Positions 6,201-16,507 are shown, numbered from the stretch's first letter. The stretch: DNA of 64,000 nucleotides from an uncultured Eubacteriales bacterium (GCA_900543625.1 UQSF01000012.1:4181-68180), one strand, 5' to 3'. Program-made: numbers and translations. The notes: generated from the sequence alone by a model not told the origin.

Positions 6201-9083
6201 TCATTTGCCGGTGACGACGGCGTTGACGCGCCACTGGTCAAAGCGGTGCAGAATTGCCGCCGCTTCCGCCCGCGTGGCCGTACCTTGCGGGCGCAGATAC
6301 ACGCCGTCGCTCTCTTTCACGCCGCTGATGAGCGTGTTGGCAACGGCCCAGCCCATTTCGGCCTCCGCCCAGGACGAGACGTCCCCGCCGTCCGGGAACG
6401 CACTCAGGTCGGCGACCGCCATTGTGTTGTAGTCCATATATACAGCATACCCGTAGAACATCGTCATCATCTGCTCACGCGTGATGCTCACCATCGGTGC
6501 AAAGGTCGTCGGGCTCATGCCGCTGACGATGCCGCAGTTATATGCCCAGGTGACTGCATCCGTGTACCAGGCATCGCCCGGCACATCCTGAAACGGCATG
6601 GTCATGCCCGCGACGCTCGGCGAACCGTTCATCCGGTAGAGCACTGTGACGAGCATGGCACGGCTCATCTCTCCGTCCGGTGAGAAGGTCATCGTGCCGG
6701 TGCCGACCATGAGGTCATTGCGCGTGACATAGGCGACATCCTCGTAGTACCACGCTGTGCTGCGCACGTCACGATAAGGATTTTTCCACTTGTCGACCGG
6801 CTCAGTCTTGGGAATGTACTCATAGCGCAGCTTGGCGCAGCGCTGGCAGGTGTAGGTGATGACGCCGACGGTCTTTTCGGTCGGCTGCTGCCGCGCAGTC
6901 TCGACCCATATATGGCCGAGCGCGGGCACGTAGCTGCTCTGTTCAATATACGTATCGCCGCAGGCACAGGTGTAGCGCGTGTAGCCCTGCTCTTCACAGG
7001 TCGGCTCGACCTTCGTGGGGAGGTGATTGTGGATGTGCTCCAGCTTTGGGATCTTGGCGTCCTGCCGCTCGCCGCAGGTCTTGCAGATGCGGTGCTTCAG
7101 GCCATCCGCCTGATCGGTCTCCTGCTGGTCAACGATCCAGTCGCCCCAGTCGTGGCCGAGCGCCGGCTTGCGCACGAGCTTGACATCCTTGCAGCGGCCG
7201 CAGACATAATACTCCGAGCCCGGCTGCGTGCAGTCCGGCTCTTTGCTCTTATCCGCCTGAAGCTCGTAGTCATGCCCCAGCTGCGAAAGGATCTCCGTAT
7301 AGATGTCGCCGCAGCGCGTGCAGTGGTATTCCTTCAGGCCGGTCGTGGTGCACGTCGGCTCGATGATCGTGGTGACGCCGCTGTCGCCGCTGTAATCATG
7401 GCCGAGCACGGGGGTACGGCTGCCCTCGACAATGTAGTGCTCGCCGCACGGCAGACCCGCCTTGTTGACGCAGCGGTACTCGGTGTAGCCCTGCTCGGTG
7501 CAGGTCGGCTGGACGACGTGCTTTTTCATGGTGTGCTCGTGGTGGGCGCTCGGGATGGCATACGTCTCCACCTCACCGCAGCGTGTGCAGGTGCGGTGCT
7601 TGATACCGTCGGTGTAGCTGCCGGCCTCGAGATCGACCTCCCAATCGCCCCAGCTGTGGCCGAGTGCAGGCGTTTTCTTCTCATACCAGTAGCTGCACTG
7701 CGAGCACATGTAGCGCACATAGCCCGACTGCGTGCACGTAGCATCGTGCCCGGAGGAGACCAGCTTGTGGCCGGTCGCGGGCAGCACGACACGGTCTGTC
7801 GCGCCGCAGTCCTTGCACACGGAGACGATGGAGCCGTCCACCGTGCAGGTCGGCTCGGTGCGCGTCGTCTCCCACGTGTGTTTGTTGAGATAGACGAAGT
7901 TAATATGGAAGCCCGTGTCCGTGCGCGTGACCTGTGCATCGTAGTGCTGCAGCGTCGTCGTAGTCAGGACATAGGTGATCTCATTGCCGTTGTCATCACG
8001 GATCGGCAGATTCTCAAAGACCGCCACGCCATCCTCGGGGGCGGACGAGCGGTGCGCAACGACGGCAGCGTCGCTGTTGCGGCTCAGCTCCATGTACACG
8101 CTCGACGGGCGATCCTTCGTGTAGAGCTCATCGGGCGCGATCAGCTCATTTGTCCACTCGAATGTCACTGTGAGCGAGCGCAGCTCGCTCGGGTCGGCCG
8201 TGCGATAGTGCAGCGTGTGGTTCAGCTGCAGCTTGCCGTCCTGCACATCAGGCAGGACGCGCGAGCCGTCGCTGATGATATATGCCACGGTCGCATCGGA
8301 CGCTGTGCGCGTCTGGATGTAATACGTACCATACGGCACCGTGCCGAAGCCAACAAAACCATAGGCGTCGGACACGGCGGTGCGCTCGATGTGTTCGCCG
8401 TTTCCGGACGTGCCGGTGAGCTCAAACGTCACCCCCGCCGGAACGGGCGCATTGGTCTCGGCATCAACGGCGTAATACCACGCGACATCGGACGAGGCGC
8501 TCAGCGGTGAGGAAGCCGCCGTCGGCTTTTCGTCCTGCAGATAGTCAAACGTGGAATACTTTGCCGGCGACCACGTCTTATTCTGGAAATTCGTGACAAG
8601 CTCAGACTTGTCATTATTCGACTTGCGGATCTCCAGCCGCTCGAGCAGCGTCGTCAGATAGGCCGTGCCGCCGCGCGTGACGGTAAAGGAGATATTCGCC
8701 ATGACCTGCGGCGCCGCCGTGGCAAACACGCCGCCGGCCGATGTCGTGAACGAATCGCCGAACTCAAAGTCGCCCGCGTTGTTCTTCGTCGAGGCAGACG
8801 ACATATTCGGGAACTTGCACCCGTCGGCATTAACCGTCAGGCACTCGCTGTCATACAGCACATGCCCCGTGATCTTGTTGACCGAGCCGCTCGTCAGCCG
8901 AAACCAATAGGTATACGAAAATGTATCGCCGACATGGAATGTCCGCGTTGCGCCGGAGCGCGTATAGACGACCAGCTCGTCACCGGTATCCGCCGTGGTA
9001 TCACCGTCGGCGGCAAACGCCTGCAGACCGCAGACAGAAATGAGCATCACCAGCGTCAGCAGCAGCGCCAGAAAACGTTTCAT
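6201..9083 (-). CDS. SLH-domain surface protein with cohesin-like, Cna-B-like and Cys-rich repeat regions
   Basis: A 960-residue exported protein. Residues 1-24 are a signal peptide ending LQAFA-ADG. About 35-160 resembles a cohesin-type beta-sandwich (VVYTRSG...FHVGDTFSYTYW...VLYDSECL...VMANISFTV). About 200-265 looks like a Cna-B/SpaA domain. Residues about 400-770 hold seven or more irregular repeats of the form ALGH-x-WGDW...C-x-x-CG...PTCT-x-x-G, each with paired cysteines. The C-terminus has three SLH domains (about 775-955) that bind secondary cell-wall polymer, so the protein sits on the S-layer side of the wall. The ligand is unknown. Confidence 0.88.
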   Translation of the reverse strand: MKRFLALLLTLVMLISVCGLQAFAADGDTTADTGDELVVYTRSGATRTFHVGDTFSYTYWFRLTSGSVNKITGHVLYDSECLTVNADGCKFPNMSSASTKNNAGDFEFGDSFTTSAGGVFATAAPQVMANISFTVTRGGTAYLTTLLERLEIRKSNNDKSELVTNFQNKTWSPAKYSTFDYLQDEKPTAASSPLSASSDVAWYYAVDAETNAPVPAGVTFELTGTSGNGEHIERTAVSDAYGFVGFGTVPYGTYYIQTRTASDATVAYIISDGSRVLPDVQDGKLQLNHTLHYRTADPSELRSLTVTFEWTNELIAPDELYTKDRPSSVYMELSRNSDAAVVAHRSSAPEDGVAVFENLPIRDDNGNEITYVLTTTTLQHYDAQVTRTDTGFHINFVYLNKHTWETTRTEPTCTVDGSIVSVCKDCGATDRVVLPATGHKLVSSGHDATCTQSGYVRYMCSQCSYWYEKKTPALGHSWGDWEVDLEAGSYTDGIKHRTCTRCGEVETYAIPSAHHEHTMKKHVVQPTCTEQGYTEYRCVNKAGLPCGEHYIVEGSRTPVLGHDYSGDSGVTTIIEPTCTTTGLKEYHCTRCGDIYTEILSQLGHDYELQADKSKEPDCTQPGSEYYVCGRCKDVKLVRKPALGHDWGDWIVDQQETDQADGLKHRICKTCGERQDAKIPKLEHIHNHLPTKVEPTCEEQGYTRYTCACGDTYIEQSSYVPALGHIWVETARQQPTEKTVGVITYTCQRCAKLRYEYIPKTEPVDKWKNPYRDVRSTAWYYEDVAYVTRNDLMVGTGTMTFSPDGEMSRAMLVTVLYRMNGSPSVAGMTMPFQDVPGDAWYTDAVTWAYNCGIVSGMSPTTFAPMVSITREQMMTMFYGYAVYMDYNTMAVADLSAFPDGGDVSSWAEAEMGWAVANTLISGVKESDGVYLRPQGTATRAEAAAILHRFDQWRVNAVVTGK

Positions 9084-9139
9084 TGCATAACCTCCTCTTT
9101 CGGTCGCACCGAATTATGCATGGATAAGGGCTCACGCTT

Positions 9140-9168
9140 ATCATACCAAGGATTGCCGCGTCTTGCAA
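9140..9168 (-). promoter_or_regulatory. Promoter of the SLH-protein gene
   Basis: On the minus strand TTGCAA (9163-9168) and TATGAT (9140-9145) are separated by 17 bases. GAGGAGGTT precedes the ATG at 9083. Confidence 0.75.
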
Positions 9169-9193
9169 ACAAAAACTGCAGAATGTCTCAAAA

Positions 9194-12100
9194 TCAGAAC
9201 AAACTCATCTGGCTGCTGTCCGGCATCTCGCCGAGCGCGCCCATATTGCGCAGCTGCTCCAGGTGCGTCTGGCTGACCTTCGGGCAGGCGGCCGAGAGCT
9301 CCTCGACCGACACGAACTCACGCCCGCCCTCGCGGCAGGCCACGAGATTCCACGCCGCGCTCTCGCCGAGGCCGGAGATGGCCACGAACGGCGGCAGGAG
9401 TTTTCCGTCACGGATGAGGAACTTCGTCGCATCGCTCTCATACAGGCTCATGGGCGCAAACTCAAAGCCGCGGAGGTTGAACTCATACACCGCCTCCATC
9501 GTCACGAGCAGGTCCTCTTCCTTGGCCGTGAGCGCGGGCTTGCTGCGCAGCTCGTTGATCTTGCGGCGGGTGTAGTCGAGACCGCGCGTCATCATATCGG
9601 CGTCGAACGAGTCCTTCTGGCTGCGGCGGTAAAAATACGCGCTGTAAAATGCCAGCGGCTCGTGCACCTTGAACCACGCGATGCGAAACGCCATCATGAC
9701 GTAGGCGACCGCGTGCGCCTTCGGGAACAGGTAGGCGATCTTGCTCAGGGACGTGATGTACCACTCCGGCACACCGTGCTCCTGCATCGTCTCGACCCAG
9801 CCGTCCTGGAAGCCGCCGCGCTTGACCTTGCCCTTGCGCACGCTCTCCATGATCTTGAACGAGAGCTTGGCGTCCATGCCGCGGCTGATAAGATAGAGCA
9901 TGATATCGTCGCGGCAGCCGACCGTCTGGTTGACCGTCGCCGTGCCGGACATGATCAGATCCTTGGCGTTGCCGAGCCACACGTCCGTGCCGTGCGAGAA
10001 GCCGGACAGCCGCACGAGGATATCAAAGCCCTTCGGCTGCGTGTCGACGAGCATCTGGCGCGTGAAGCCGGTGCCGAACTCGGGGATGCCGATCGTGCCG
10101 GTCTTGCCGACGATCGGGTCGTCGTCCGTCAGGCCGAGCGGCGCCGCGCTGCAGAAGATGCCCATCGTCTCCGGGTCGTCGAGCGGGATCTCGCGCGCGT
10201 TGACGCCGGTCATATCCTCGAGCATACGGATCATGGTCGGGTCATCATGGCCAAGCTCATCGAGCTTGAGCAGGTTTGCCTCCATGCAGTGATATTCAAA
10301 GTGGGTGGTGATGATGTCGCTGTTCGGGTCGTCGGCCGGATGCTGCACGGGGCAGAAATCCGTGACGTCCTTATCCTGCGGGATGACGACGAGTCCGCCG
10401 GGATGCTGACCGGTCGTGCGCTTGACGCCGACGCAGCCGAGCGCGAGGCGGTTCATCTCCGCCTTCGGCAGGGTCTTGCCGCGCTCCTCGAGATACTTGA
10501 GCACATAGCCATAGGCCGTCTTTTCGGCCAGCGTGCCGATCGTGCCGGCGCGGAACACGTGATCCGAGCCGAAGAGCTCTTCCGTGTATTTGTGCGCCTT
10601 GCCCTGATATTCGCCCGAGAAGTTCAGGTCGATATCGGGCACCTTGTCGCCGCCGAAGCCGAGGAAGGTCTCAAACGGAATATCAAAGCCGTCCTTGCGC
10701 AGCTTCGTGCCGCACTTGGGGCACACCTTGTCCGGCATATCCGCGCCGCAGCCAAAGCCCGCGCCGGAGTCAAAGTCCGTATACTTGCACTGCGGACAGA
10801 CATAGTGCGGCGGGAGGGAGTTGACCTCCGTGATGCCGGAGAAATACGCCACGAGCGACGAGCCGACGCTGCCTCGGCTGCCGACCAGATAGCCGTGCTC
10901 GAGGGAGTTGGCGACGAGCTTCTGCGCGCTCATGTAAATGACGTCGTACCCGCGCGAGAGGATATCGTGCAGCTCGGTCTCGACGCGGTCGGTGATGAGC
11001 TTCGGCGGATGCTCGCCATAGATGGCCGTCATCTTGCCGTAGACGAGGTCCTTGAGCTGCTGGGCGGAGTTTTCGATCTTCGGCGGGTAGAGATCCTTCG
11101 GCAGGAGCTCGAACACCTCAACACTGTCGGCGATGGCGTTCGTGTTCGTGACGACGACCTCGTGCGCCTTTTCGGCACCGAGATACGAAAACTCGTCGAG
11201 CATCTCCTCCGTCGTGCGGTAATAGAGCGGCATGGGCTTGTCCGCGTCGGAGAATTTCTTGGCCGCCAGCAGGATGCGGCGGAAGATCTCCTGCTCGGGA
11301 TCGAGAAAATGCACGTCGCACGTTGCGACAACGGGCTTGCCGAGCTCCTCGCCGAGCTGCACGATGCGGCGGTTGAGGTTGCGCAGGGATTCCTCGCTGC
11401 GCACGGTGCCGTTGTCGAGCAGGAAGCGGTTATTTGCCAGCGGCATGATTTCAAAATAGTCGTAAAACGAGGCGATGCGTCGGAGCTCCGCGTCGCTCTT
11501 GCCGCGCAGCACGGCCTCGAACACCTCGCCCGCTTCGCAGGCTGAGCCGATGATGAGTCCCTCACGGTACTCCATGAGCAGGCTCTTGGGGATGGTAGGA
11601 TTGCGCTTGAAATATTTCAGGTATGACCGGGAAATGATCTCGTAGAGGTTCTTCAGGCCGGTCTTATTGCGCACGAGAATGGAGATATGATGCGTGCGGC
11701 GCTTTTCCTTCAGGCCGCCGCGCACGAGCGCGTTGAGATCGTCGAGCGTCTGCGCGCCCTTCGCCGCGAGCATGGGCAGGAACTTATCCATGATGCGCGC
11801 GACGACCATCGCGTCGTCGCACGCGCGGTGGTGGTTGAAGTCCGGCAGGCTCAGCCGGTTCGAGACCTGGTCGAGCTTGTGGTGCTTGAGATCCGGCAGC
11901 AGATACTGTGCGAGCACGAGCGTGTCAAGATACACCGGCTCAAACGGGATGCCCGCCCGGCGGCAGGCCGCGCTCATGAAGCCGGTATCAAAGTCGGCAT
12001 TATGCGCGATGATTGGCCGCCCGCCCACGAAGTCAAGAAACTGCCGCATGGCCTCCGCCTCATCGGGCGCGCCGGCCACATCGGCGTCCGTGATGCCGGT

Positions 12101-13159
12101 CAGCCGCGTGATCTCGGCCGGGATGGGCATATGAGGGTCGACAAAGGTGTCAAACTCCGCCTTGATCTCGCCGCCGGAAAAGAGCACCGCGCCGATCTCA
12201 GTCATGCGATTCGTATCGAGGTGCAGGCCGGTCGTCTCAATGTCAAAGGCGACGAACTCCGTATCAAGCGGCAGCGTGCTCTGCCCGTGCACGGCGAGCG
12301 TGCCGTCCACGTCGTTGACGAGGTAGCCCTCCTCGCCGTAGATGATCTTCACGCCGTATTTTTTCGACGCCTTCCACATATCCGGGAACGCCTGCGCCAC
12401 ACCGTGATCCGTCACGGCGATGGCCGGATGTCCCCAATAGGCCGCGCGCGCCACGAGATCCGCGGGGTCGGAGATGGCGTCGAGCGCCGAGTAGCGCGTA
12501 TGCAGGTGCAGCTCCACGCGCTTTTCCGGCGCGTTGTCGGGACGGATGACCTTCTCCCCCTGCACGATGTTGCGCGGCTCGAGCACCATGTCTTCATCGT
12601 ATTTGCTGTAGTTGATCTTGCCCTGCACACGCAGCCACATGCCCTCGTGGATGAGGCCGACGATGGTCTGGTCGTCCTCGGCGCGCAAAAAGCGCGACAC
12701 GCGCACGCTGCTCGTGCTGTCGGTCATGTCAAACGAAAGCACGGCAGAGCCGTACTTTGCGATCTCGCGGCTGCTGACGGCAAAGACCTCGCCCTCAAGC
12801 GTGACGTTGCCGCTCTCGAGCGTGAGCTCGTTCATGGGCGTGACGTCCGCGCGCTTCGGGATGGGCTTGCCCATGAGCACCTTGGCCTTGGCCTTCTGCT
12901 CGGCCTTTTTCTGCTCCGGTGCAGGGTATTCCGCCTGGATCTGTACGCCGCGCAGCCGAAACTGCGCCGCGAGCAGCTGCTCAATATTCGTGCGCTCGAC
13001 CGGCGCCGGCATACGCGCAAACCACGTGTGCAGCAGCATCGTCATGCTCTCGCGCTCAATGAGCACGTCGAGCACCTCCGCCTTGTCAAGACCGCCGCAG
13101 CTATCCTGCAGGGACGCACAGTCGGGGAACATATCGAGAAACGGGATTTTTTCGCTCAT
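9194..13159 (-). CDS. polC: DNA polymerase III alpha subunit, PolC type
   Basis: The 1321-residue Gram-positive replicative polymerase. After a shortened N-terminal part it has an OB domain (about 110-205), a PHP domain beginning LHLHTRYSALD (about 217), the inserted 3'-5' exonuclease with DIETTG at 306-311 and HNADFDTGF later, the zinc-binding CPQC...CPKCGTK, and the catalytic PDIDLNFSGE motif of family C polymerases. Bacillus PolC is over 1400 residues; the difference is mainly at the N-terminus. It is the last gene of the ispG-polC pair, seven bases after ispG. Confidence 0.97.
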   Translation of the reverse strand: MSEKIPFLDMFPDCASLQDSCGGLDKAEVLDVLIERESMTMLLHTWFARMPAPVERTNIEQLLAAQFRLRGVQIQAEYPAPEQKKAEQKAKAKVLMGKPIPKRADVTPMNELTLESGNVTLEGEVFAVSSREIAKYGSAVLSFDMTDSTSSVRVSRFLRAEDDQTIVGLIHEGMWLRVQGKINYSKYDEDMVLEPRNIVQGEKVIRPDNAPEKRVELHLHTRYSALDAISDPADLVARAAYWGHPAIAVTDHGVAQAFPDMWKASKKYGVKIIYGEEGYLVNDVDGTLAVHGQSTLPLDTEFVAFDIETTGLHLDTNRMTEIGAVLFSGGEIKAEFDTFVDPHMPIPAEITRLTGITDADVAGAPDEAEAMRQFLDFVGGRPIIAHNADFDTGFMSAACRRAGIPFEPVYLDTLVLAQYLLPDLKHHKLDQVSNRLSLPDFNHHRACDDAMVVARIMDKFLPMLAAKGAQTLDDLNALVRGGLKEKRRTHHISILVRNKTGLKNLYEIISRSYLKYFKRNPTIPKSLLMEYREGLIIGSACEAGEVFEAVLRGKSDAELRRIASFYDYFEIMPLANNRFLLDNGTVRSEESLRNLNRRIVQLGEELGKPVVATCDVHFLDPEQEIFRRILLAAKKFSDADKPMPLYYRTTEEMLDEFSYLGAEKAHEVVVTNTNAIADSVEVFELLPKDLYPPKIENSAQQLKDLVYGKMTAIYGEHPPKLITDRVETELHDILSRGYDVIYMSAQKLVANSLEHGYLVGSRGSVGSSLVAYFSGITEVNSLPPHYVCPQCKYTDFDSGAGFGCGADMPDKVCPKCGTKLRKDGFDIPFETFLGFGGDKVPDIDLNFSGEYQGKAHKYTEELFGSDHVFRAGTIGTLAEKTAYGYVLKYLEERGKTLPKAEMNRLALGCVGVKRTTGQHPGGLVVIPQDKDVTDFCPVQHPADDPNSDIITTHFEYHCMEANLLKLDELGHDDPTMIRMLEDMTGVNAREIPLDDPETMGIFCSAAPLGLTDDDPIVGKTGTIGIPEFGTGFTRQMLVDTQPKGFDILVRLSGFSHGTDVWLGNAKDLIMSGTATVNQTVGCRDDIMLYLISRGMDAKLSFKIMESVRKGKVKRGGFQDGWVETMQEHGVPEWYITSLSKIAYLFPKAHAVAYVMMAFRIAWFKVHEPLAFYSAYFYRRSQKDSFDADMMTRGLDYTRRKINELRSKPALTAKEEDLLVTMEAVYEFNLRGFEFAPMSLYESDATKFLIRDGKLLPPFVAISGLGESAAWNLVACREGGREFVSVEELSAACPKVSQTHLEQLRNMGALGEMPDSSQMSLF

Positions 13160-13166
13160 AGTTTCC

Positions 13167-14219
13167 TCACTTTTCGCTCAGAATCAGATCCACCAGCGCA
13201 TCGGCCAGCTTGTCCGCGGGGTACTTGCCAAGGATCTCGCCGCGGCGAAACAGCAGCCCGCAGTCCTTGCCGCCGGCAATGCCGTAGTCCGCTTCGTGCG
13301 CCTCGCCGGGACCGTTGACGACACAGCCCATCACGGCGACCGTGATCTCGCGCTCCAGCCCCTGGAGCCGCTGCTCGACCTCCTGTGCAAGCGCGATGAG
13401 GTCGATCTGCGTGCGCCCGCACGTCGGGCACGAGACAAAGCGCACACCCTCGCGGCGCAGCCCGGCCGCCTTCAGAATGGCGATGCCGGCGCGCACCTCC
13501 TCCACGGGGTCAGCCGTGAGCGAGACACGGATCGTATCGCCGATGCCCTCGGACAGCAGCGTGCCGATGCCGACGGCGGAGCGGATGATGCCGTTATACG
13601 CCGTGCCGGTCTCCGTGACGCCGACGTGCAGCGGATACGGGAAGCGCTCGGCCGCGAGCCGGTAGGCCGCGATCGTCAGCGGCACGGTGGAGCTCTTCAT
13701 CGACAGAGCAATGTCGTCAAAATCATACCGGTGCAGCAGGTCGATGTGCCCCTGCGCGCTCTCGACGAGCGCCTCCGGCGTCGGGTGACCGTACTTTTCG
13801 AGCAGACGCTTTTCCAGACTGCCGCCGTTGACGCCGATGCGGATGGGGATGCCGCGCTCCCGGCAGGCCTCAGCCACCTTGCGGACATTGTCCGGCTCGC
13901 CGATGTTGCCGGGGTTGATGCGGATCTTGTGCACGCCCGCCTTCGCCGCTGCGAGCGCAAGGCGATAGTCAAAGTGGATGTCGGCCACGACCGGGATGGG
14001 CGCGGCGCGCACGATCTCGGGCAGCGCGTCCGCCGCAGCCTGATCCGGCACGGCCAGACGGATGATCTCACACCCGGCGTCATGCAGCCGGGCGATCTGC
14101 TCGATGGTCGCGTGCGCGTCCGAGGTGTGCGTGTTGCACATGGACTGCACCGCGACCGGCGCGCCGCCGCCGATGGCGACGGAGCCGACATGGATCTGTT
14201 TTGTCTGCGTTCTGTTCAT
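13167..14219 (-). CDS. ispG: 4-hydroxy-3-methylbut-2-enyl diphosphate synthase
   Basis: A 350-residue MEP-pathway enzyme that converts MEcPP to HMBPP with a 4Fe-4S cluster. The start chosen is MNRTQTKQIHVGSVAIGGG, because the upstream extension has no ribosome site. The barrel begins with APVAVQSMCNT. The cluster cysteines are in VSCPTCGRTQ and CVVNGPGEA near the C-terminus. It lies next to rseP and dxr, the other MEP and envelope genes, but a good terminator separates it from rseP, so ispG-polC may be a separate transcript or attenuated read-through. Confidence 0.97.
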   Translation of the reverse strand: MNRTQTKQIHVGSVAIGGGAPVAVQSMCNTHTSDAHATIEQIARLHDAGCEIIRLAVPDQAAADALPEIVRAAPIPVVADIHFDYRLALAAAKAGVHKIRINPGNIGEPDNVRKVAEACRERGIPIRIGVNGGSLEKRLLEKYGHPTPEALVESAQGHIDLLHRYDFDDIALSMKSSTVPLTIAAYRLAAERFPYPLHVGVTETGTAYNGIIRSAVGIGTLLSEGIGDTIRVSLTADPVEEVRAGIAILKAAGLRREGVRFVSCPTCGRTQIDLIALAQEVEQRLQGLEREITVAVMGCVVNGPGEAHEADYGIAGGKDCGLLFRRGEILGKYPADKLADALVDLILSEK

Positions 14220-14256
14220 AAGCACTCCTATCTCTCTCCAAGGTGGCCGAAGCTGT

Positions 14257-14287
14257 AAAAAAACCGAGGCGGACAAATCCGCCCCGG
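14257..14287 (-). terminator. Terminator after rseP
   Basis: CCGAGGCGGA and TCCGCCCCGG pair with one mismatch around CAAA. On the minus strand seven T residues follow (14257-14263). It lies immediately after the rseP stop codon and before ispG. Confidence 0.85.
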
Positions 14288-14288
14288 C

Positions 14289-15335
14289 TCAGGTGACAAG
14301 TTTGGAAATGTCGTTATACATGACGTAAGCCATCAGCGCCAGCAGCAGCACGAGCCCTGCCGTGTGGATATACCCCTCATACTTGGGGTCGATCTTTTTG
14401 CGGGTGAGCCGCTCGAGCACCCATGTGACGAGCAGGCAGAACACGCGCCCGCCGTCCAGTGCCGGCAGCGGCAGCATATTCATGACCGCAAGGTTCACGG
14501 CGATGAACGCCGAGAAATACGCAAAGTTGGAAAACGCGGCCGCCTTCGTGGCCGACTCCTTGCCGACCTCGCTCATCATGCTCACGATGCCGACCGGACC
14601 GGACAGATCCTTCACACCGACCGCACCCGCAAGCAGGTCGCCGAGGCCGCGCCAGACCATGCGCACGAAATCCAGTGCGCTGTACCACGCATTCTGGATC
14701 TTTGCGCCGAACGTCGCCGGCTGCGTGCCGAAATAAAAGCCGTACATCTTGCTGCTCTGTCCCGGATATTCCCGCGCGGCGAGGTAGAAATCATCGAGAT
14801 GCACCTTTGCGCCGTCACGCTTGACGACGATGTCATGCGTGTCACCGCCGCGGGAAAGATATTCGCTGACATTGGTCGTGAAATAGATGCGGTGTCCGTC
14901 AATGCTCCAGATCGTGTCGCCCACCTGCAGGGCGTTCTCCCCCTGATAGGGGCAGCCGTCCATGAAGTCTGTGAGCGTCGGCGTGGAAAAGCTCTTCGCC
15001 TGCGCAAACACGAGCAGAAGCAGCAGCAGACCGAACACGAAGTTCATGAACGCGCCGGCACAGAGGATCAAAAACCGCTTCCACGCCGGCTGGCTCGTGA
15101 ACGCGCGCGGATCGTTGACCGCCTCATCCTCGCCCGCCATGGCGCAAAAGCCGCCGATCGGCAGGCAGCGGACGGTGTAGAGCGTCTCCCCCTTCTGCTT
15201 TTTCCAGATGGCCGGGCCCATGCCGATGGCGAATTCATCCACGCGCACCCCGCAGGCTTTGGCCACGAGAAAATGACCGAGCTCATGCACGGCGATGAGG
15301 ATACCGAAGACGAGAATTGCGAGCAGAATATACAT
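14289..15335 (-). CDS. rseP: RIP metalloprotease RseP (site-2 protease)
   Basis: A 348-residue intramembrane zinc protease that cuts transmembrane regulators such as anti-sigma factors. The HELGH zinc motif is at residues 17-21 in the first membrane helix, a PDZ domain occupies about 115-190 (VGDTIWSIDGHRI), and the third metal ligand motif NMLPLPALDGGR is in the C-terminal helices. It has about four membrane segments and a usual length. It sits between dxr and ispG in the standard Firmicutes order, 11 bases after dxr. Confidence 0.96.
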   Translation of the reverse strand: MYILLAILVFGILIAVHELGHFLVAKACGVRVDEFAIGMGPAIWKKQKGETLYTVRCLPIGGFCAMAGEDEAVNDPRAFTSQPAWKRFLILCAGAFMNFVFGLLLLLLVFAQAKSFSTPTLTDFMDGCPYQGENALQVGDTIWSIDGHRIYFTTNVSEYLSRGGDTHDIVVKRDGAKVHLDDFYLAAREYPGQSSKMYGFYFGTQPATFGAKIQNAWYSALDFVRMVWRGLGDLLAGAVGVKDLSGPVGIVSMMSEVGKESATKAAAFSNFAYFSAFIAVNLAVMNMLPLPALDGGRVFCLLVTWVLERLTRKKIDPKYEGYIHTAGLVLLLALMAYVMYNDISKLVT

Positions 15336-15346
15336 GTGCTGTCCTT

Positions 15347-16495
15347 TCAGAAACGGAAATAAGACCGGACGAAGGCACGCGCCTCCTGATCGGCCGCGCG
15401 GATAACGTCCAGATCGGGCGCAGCGACGGGTGCGATGGCCTCCACCGCCGCCGCAACGCTTTCATAAATAGAATGATACCCGATCTTGTGCCCCAAAAAC
15501 AGGCCAACGGCGATTTCGTTGGCTGCGTTCATGACCGTCGGCGCGGTGCCGCCGGTGCGCGCGCAGCGCATGGCAAGTGCCAGACACGGCAGCGCCTCGA
15601 GATCGGGCGCGTAGAAATGCAGTCCATTGGGATAGGCCGTCAGATCCAGCCGGTCGCTGCGGCTGGGCTTGCGCTCCGGATACGTGAGCGCATACTGGAT
15701 GGGCAGGCCCATATCCGGCACGCCGAGCTGGGCGATGACCGTGCCGTCGAGCAGCTCGACCATCGAGTGCACGACGCTCTCGGGGTGGATGAGCACCTGA
15801 ATATCATCCGGCGTGACGCCGAACAGGTGCATGGCCTCGATGAATTCCAGTCCCTTATTCATCATGGTCGCGGAGTCAACGCTGATCTTCGCGCCCATGC
15901 TCCAGTTCGGATGGCTGACAGCCATCTCGGGCGTGACATCGCGCGTTGCCTCGCGCGTCCAGCCGCGGAACGGTCCGCCGGAGCCGGTGAGCAGGATCTT
16001 GTGCAGCTCGCCCGCGCGCCCGGTCAGGCACTGAAAGATGGCCGAGTGCTCGGAATCCACCGGCACGATCTCCGCGCCGCATTCCCGGGCACGGCGCATG
16101 ACGATGTCGCCCGCGCACACGAGCGTCTCCTTATTGGCCAGCGCGATGCGCCGTCCCTTTTCGATTGCCGCAAGCGTCGGGCGCAGGCCGACCGCGCCGG
16201 ACACCGCCGTGACGACCGCGTCCGTATCGGAAATGACCGCCGCCTCGCACAGTGCGTTTTCTCCGCCGCCGACGGCGATGTCCGTATCGGCGAGCGCGAT
16301 GCGCAGCGCCTTGGCAGACGCCTCATCCGTCACGGCGACGAACGCCGGATGCAGGCGGCGCGCCTGCTCCTCGGCGAGCTGAATGTTGCGGTTCGTCGTC
16401 AGCGCACGGACGTTCAGCCCCAGATGCTCCGCGACGGCAACGGTCTGCCGGCCGATGCTGCCGGTAGAACCGAGAATGGAAATCGAATGTACCAT
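15347..16495 (-). CDS. dxr: 1-deoxy-D-xylulose 5-phosphate reductoisomerase
   Basis: A 382-residue enzyme of the MEP isoprenoid pathway that converts DXP to MEP with NADPH and a divalent metal. GSTGSIG at residues 9-15 binds the cofactor. The metal and substrate loop is shown by VPVDSEHSAIFQ and by SVDSATMMNKGLE, and the flexible lid by TGSGGPFRGW. AAAGGAG precedes the ATG. Next to cdsA and rseP, as in most Firmicutes. Confidence 0.97.
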   Translation of the reverse strand: MVHSISILGSTGSIGRQTVAVAEHLGLNVRALTTNRNIQLAEEQARRLHPAFVAVTDEASAKALRIALADTDIAVGGGENALCEAAVISDTDAVVTAVSGAVGLRPTLAAIEKGRRIALANKETLVCAGDIVMRRARECGAEIVPVDSEHSAIFQCLTGRAGELHKILLTGSGGPFRGWTREATRDVTPEMAVSHPNWSMGAKISVDSATMMNKGLEFIEAMHLFGVTPDDIQVLIHPESVVHSMVELLDGTVIAQLGVPDMGLPIQYALTYPERKPSRSDRLDLTAYPNGLHFYAPDLEALPCLALAMRCARTGGTAPTVMNAANEIAVGLFLGHKIGYHSIYESVAAAVEAIAPVAAPDLDVIRAADQEARAFVRSYFRF

Positions 16496-16507
16496 AGCTA
16501 TGCTCCT

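Noticed and set aside
9263..11545. A 760-codon plus-strand frame opposite polC, and a similar one at 11687-13318
   Set aside because: Antisense shadows of PolC.
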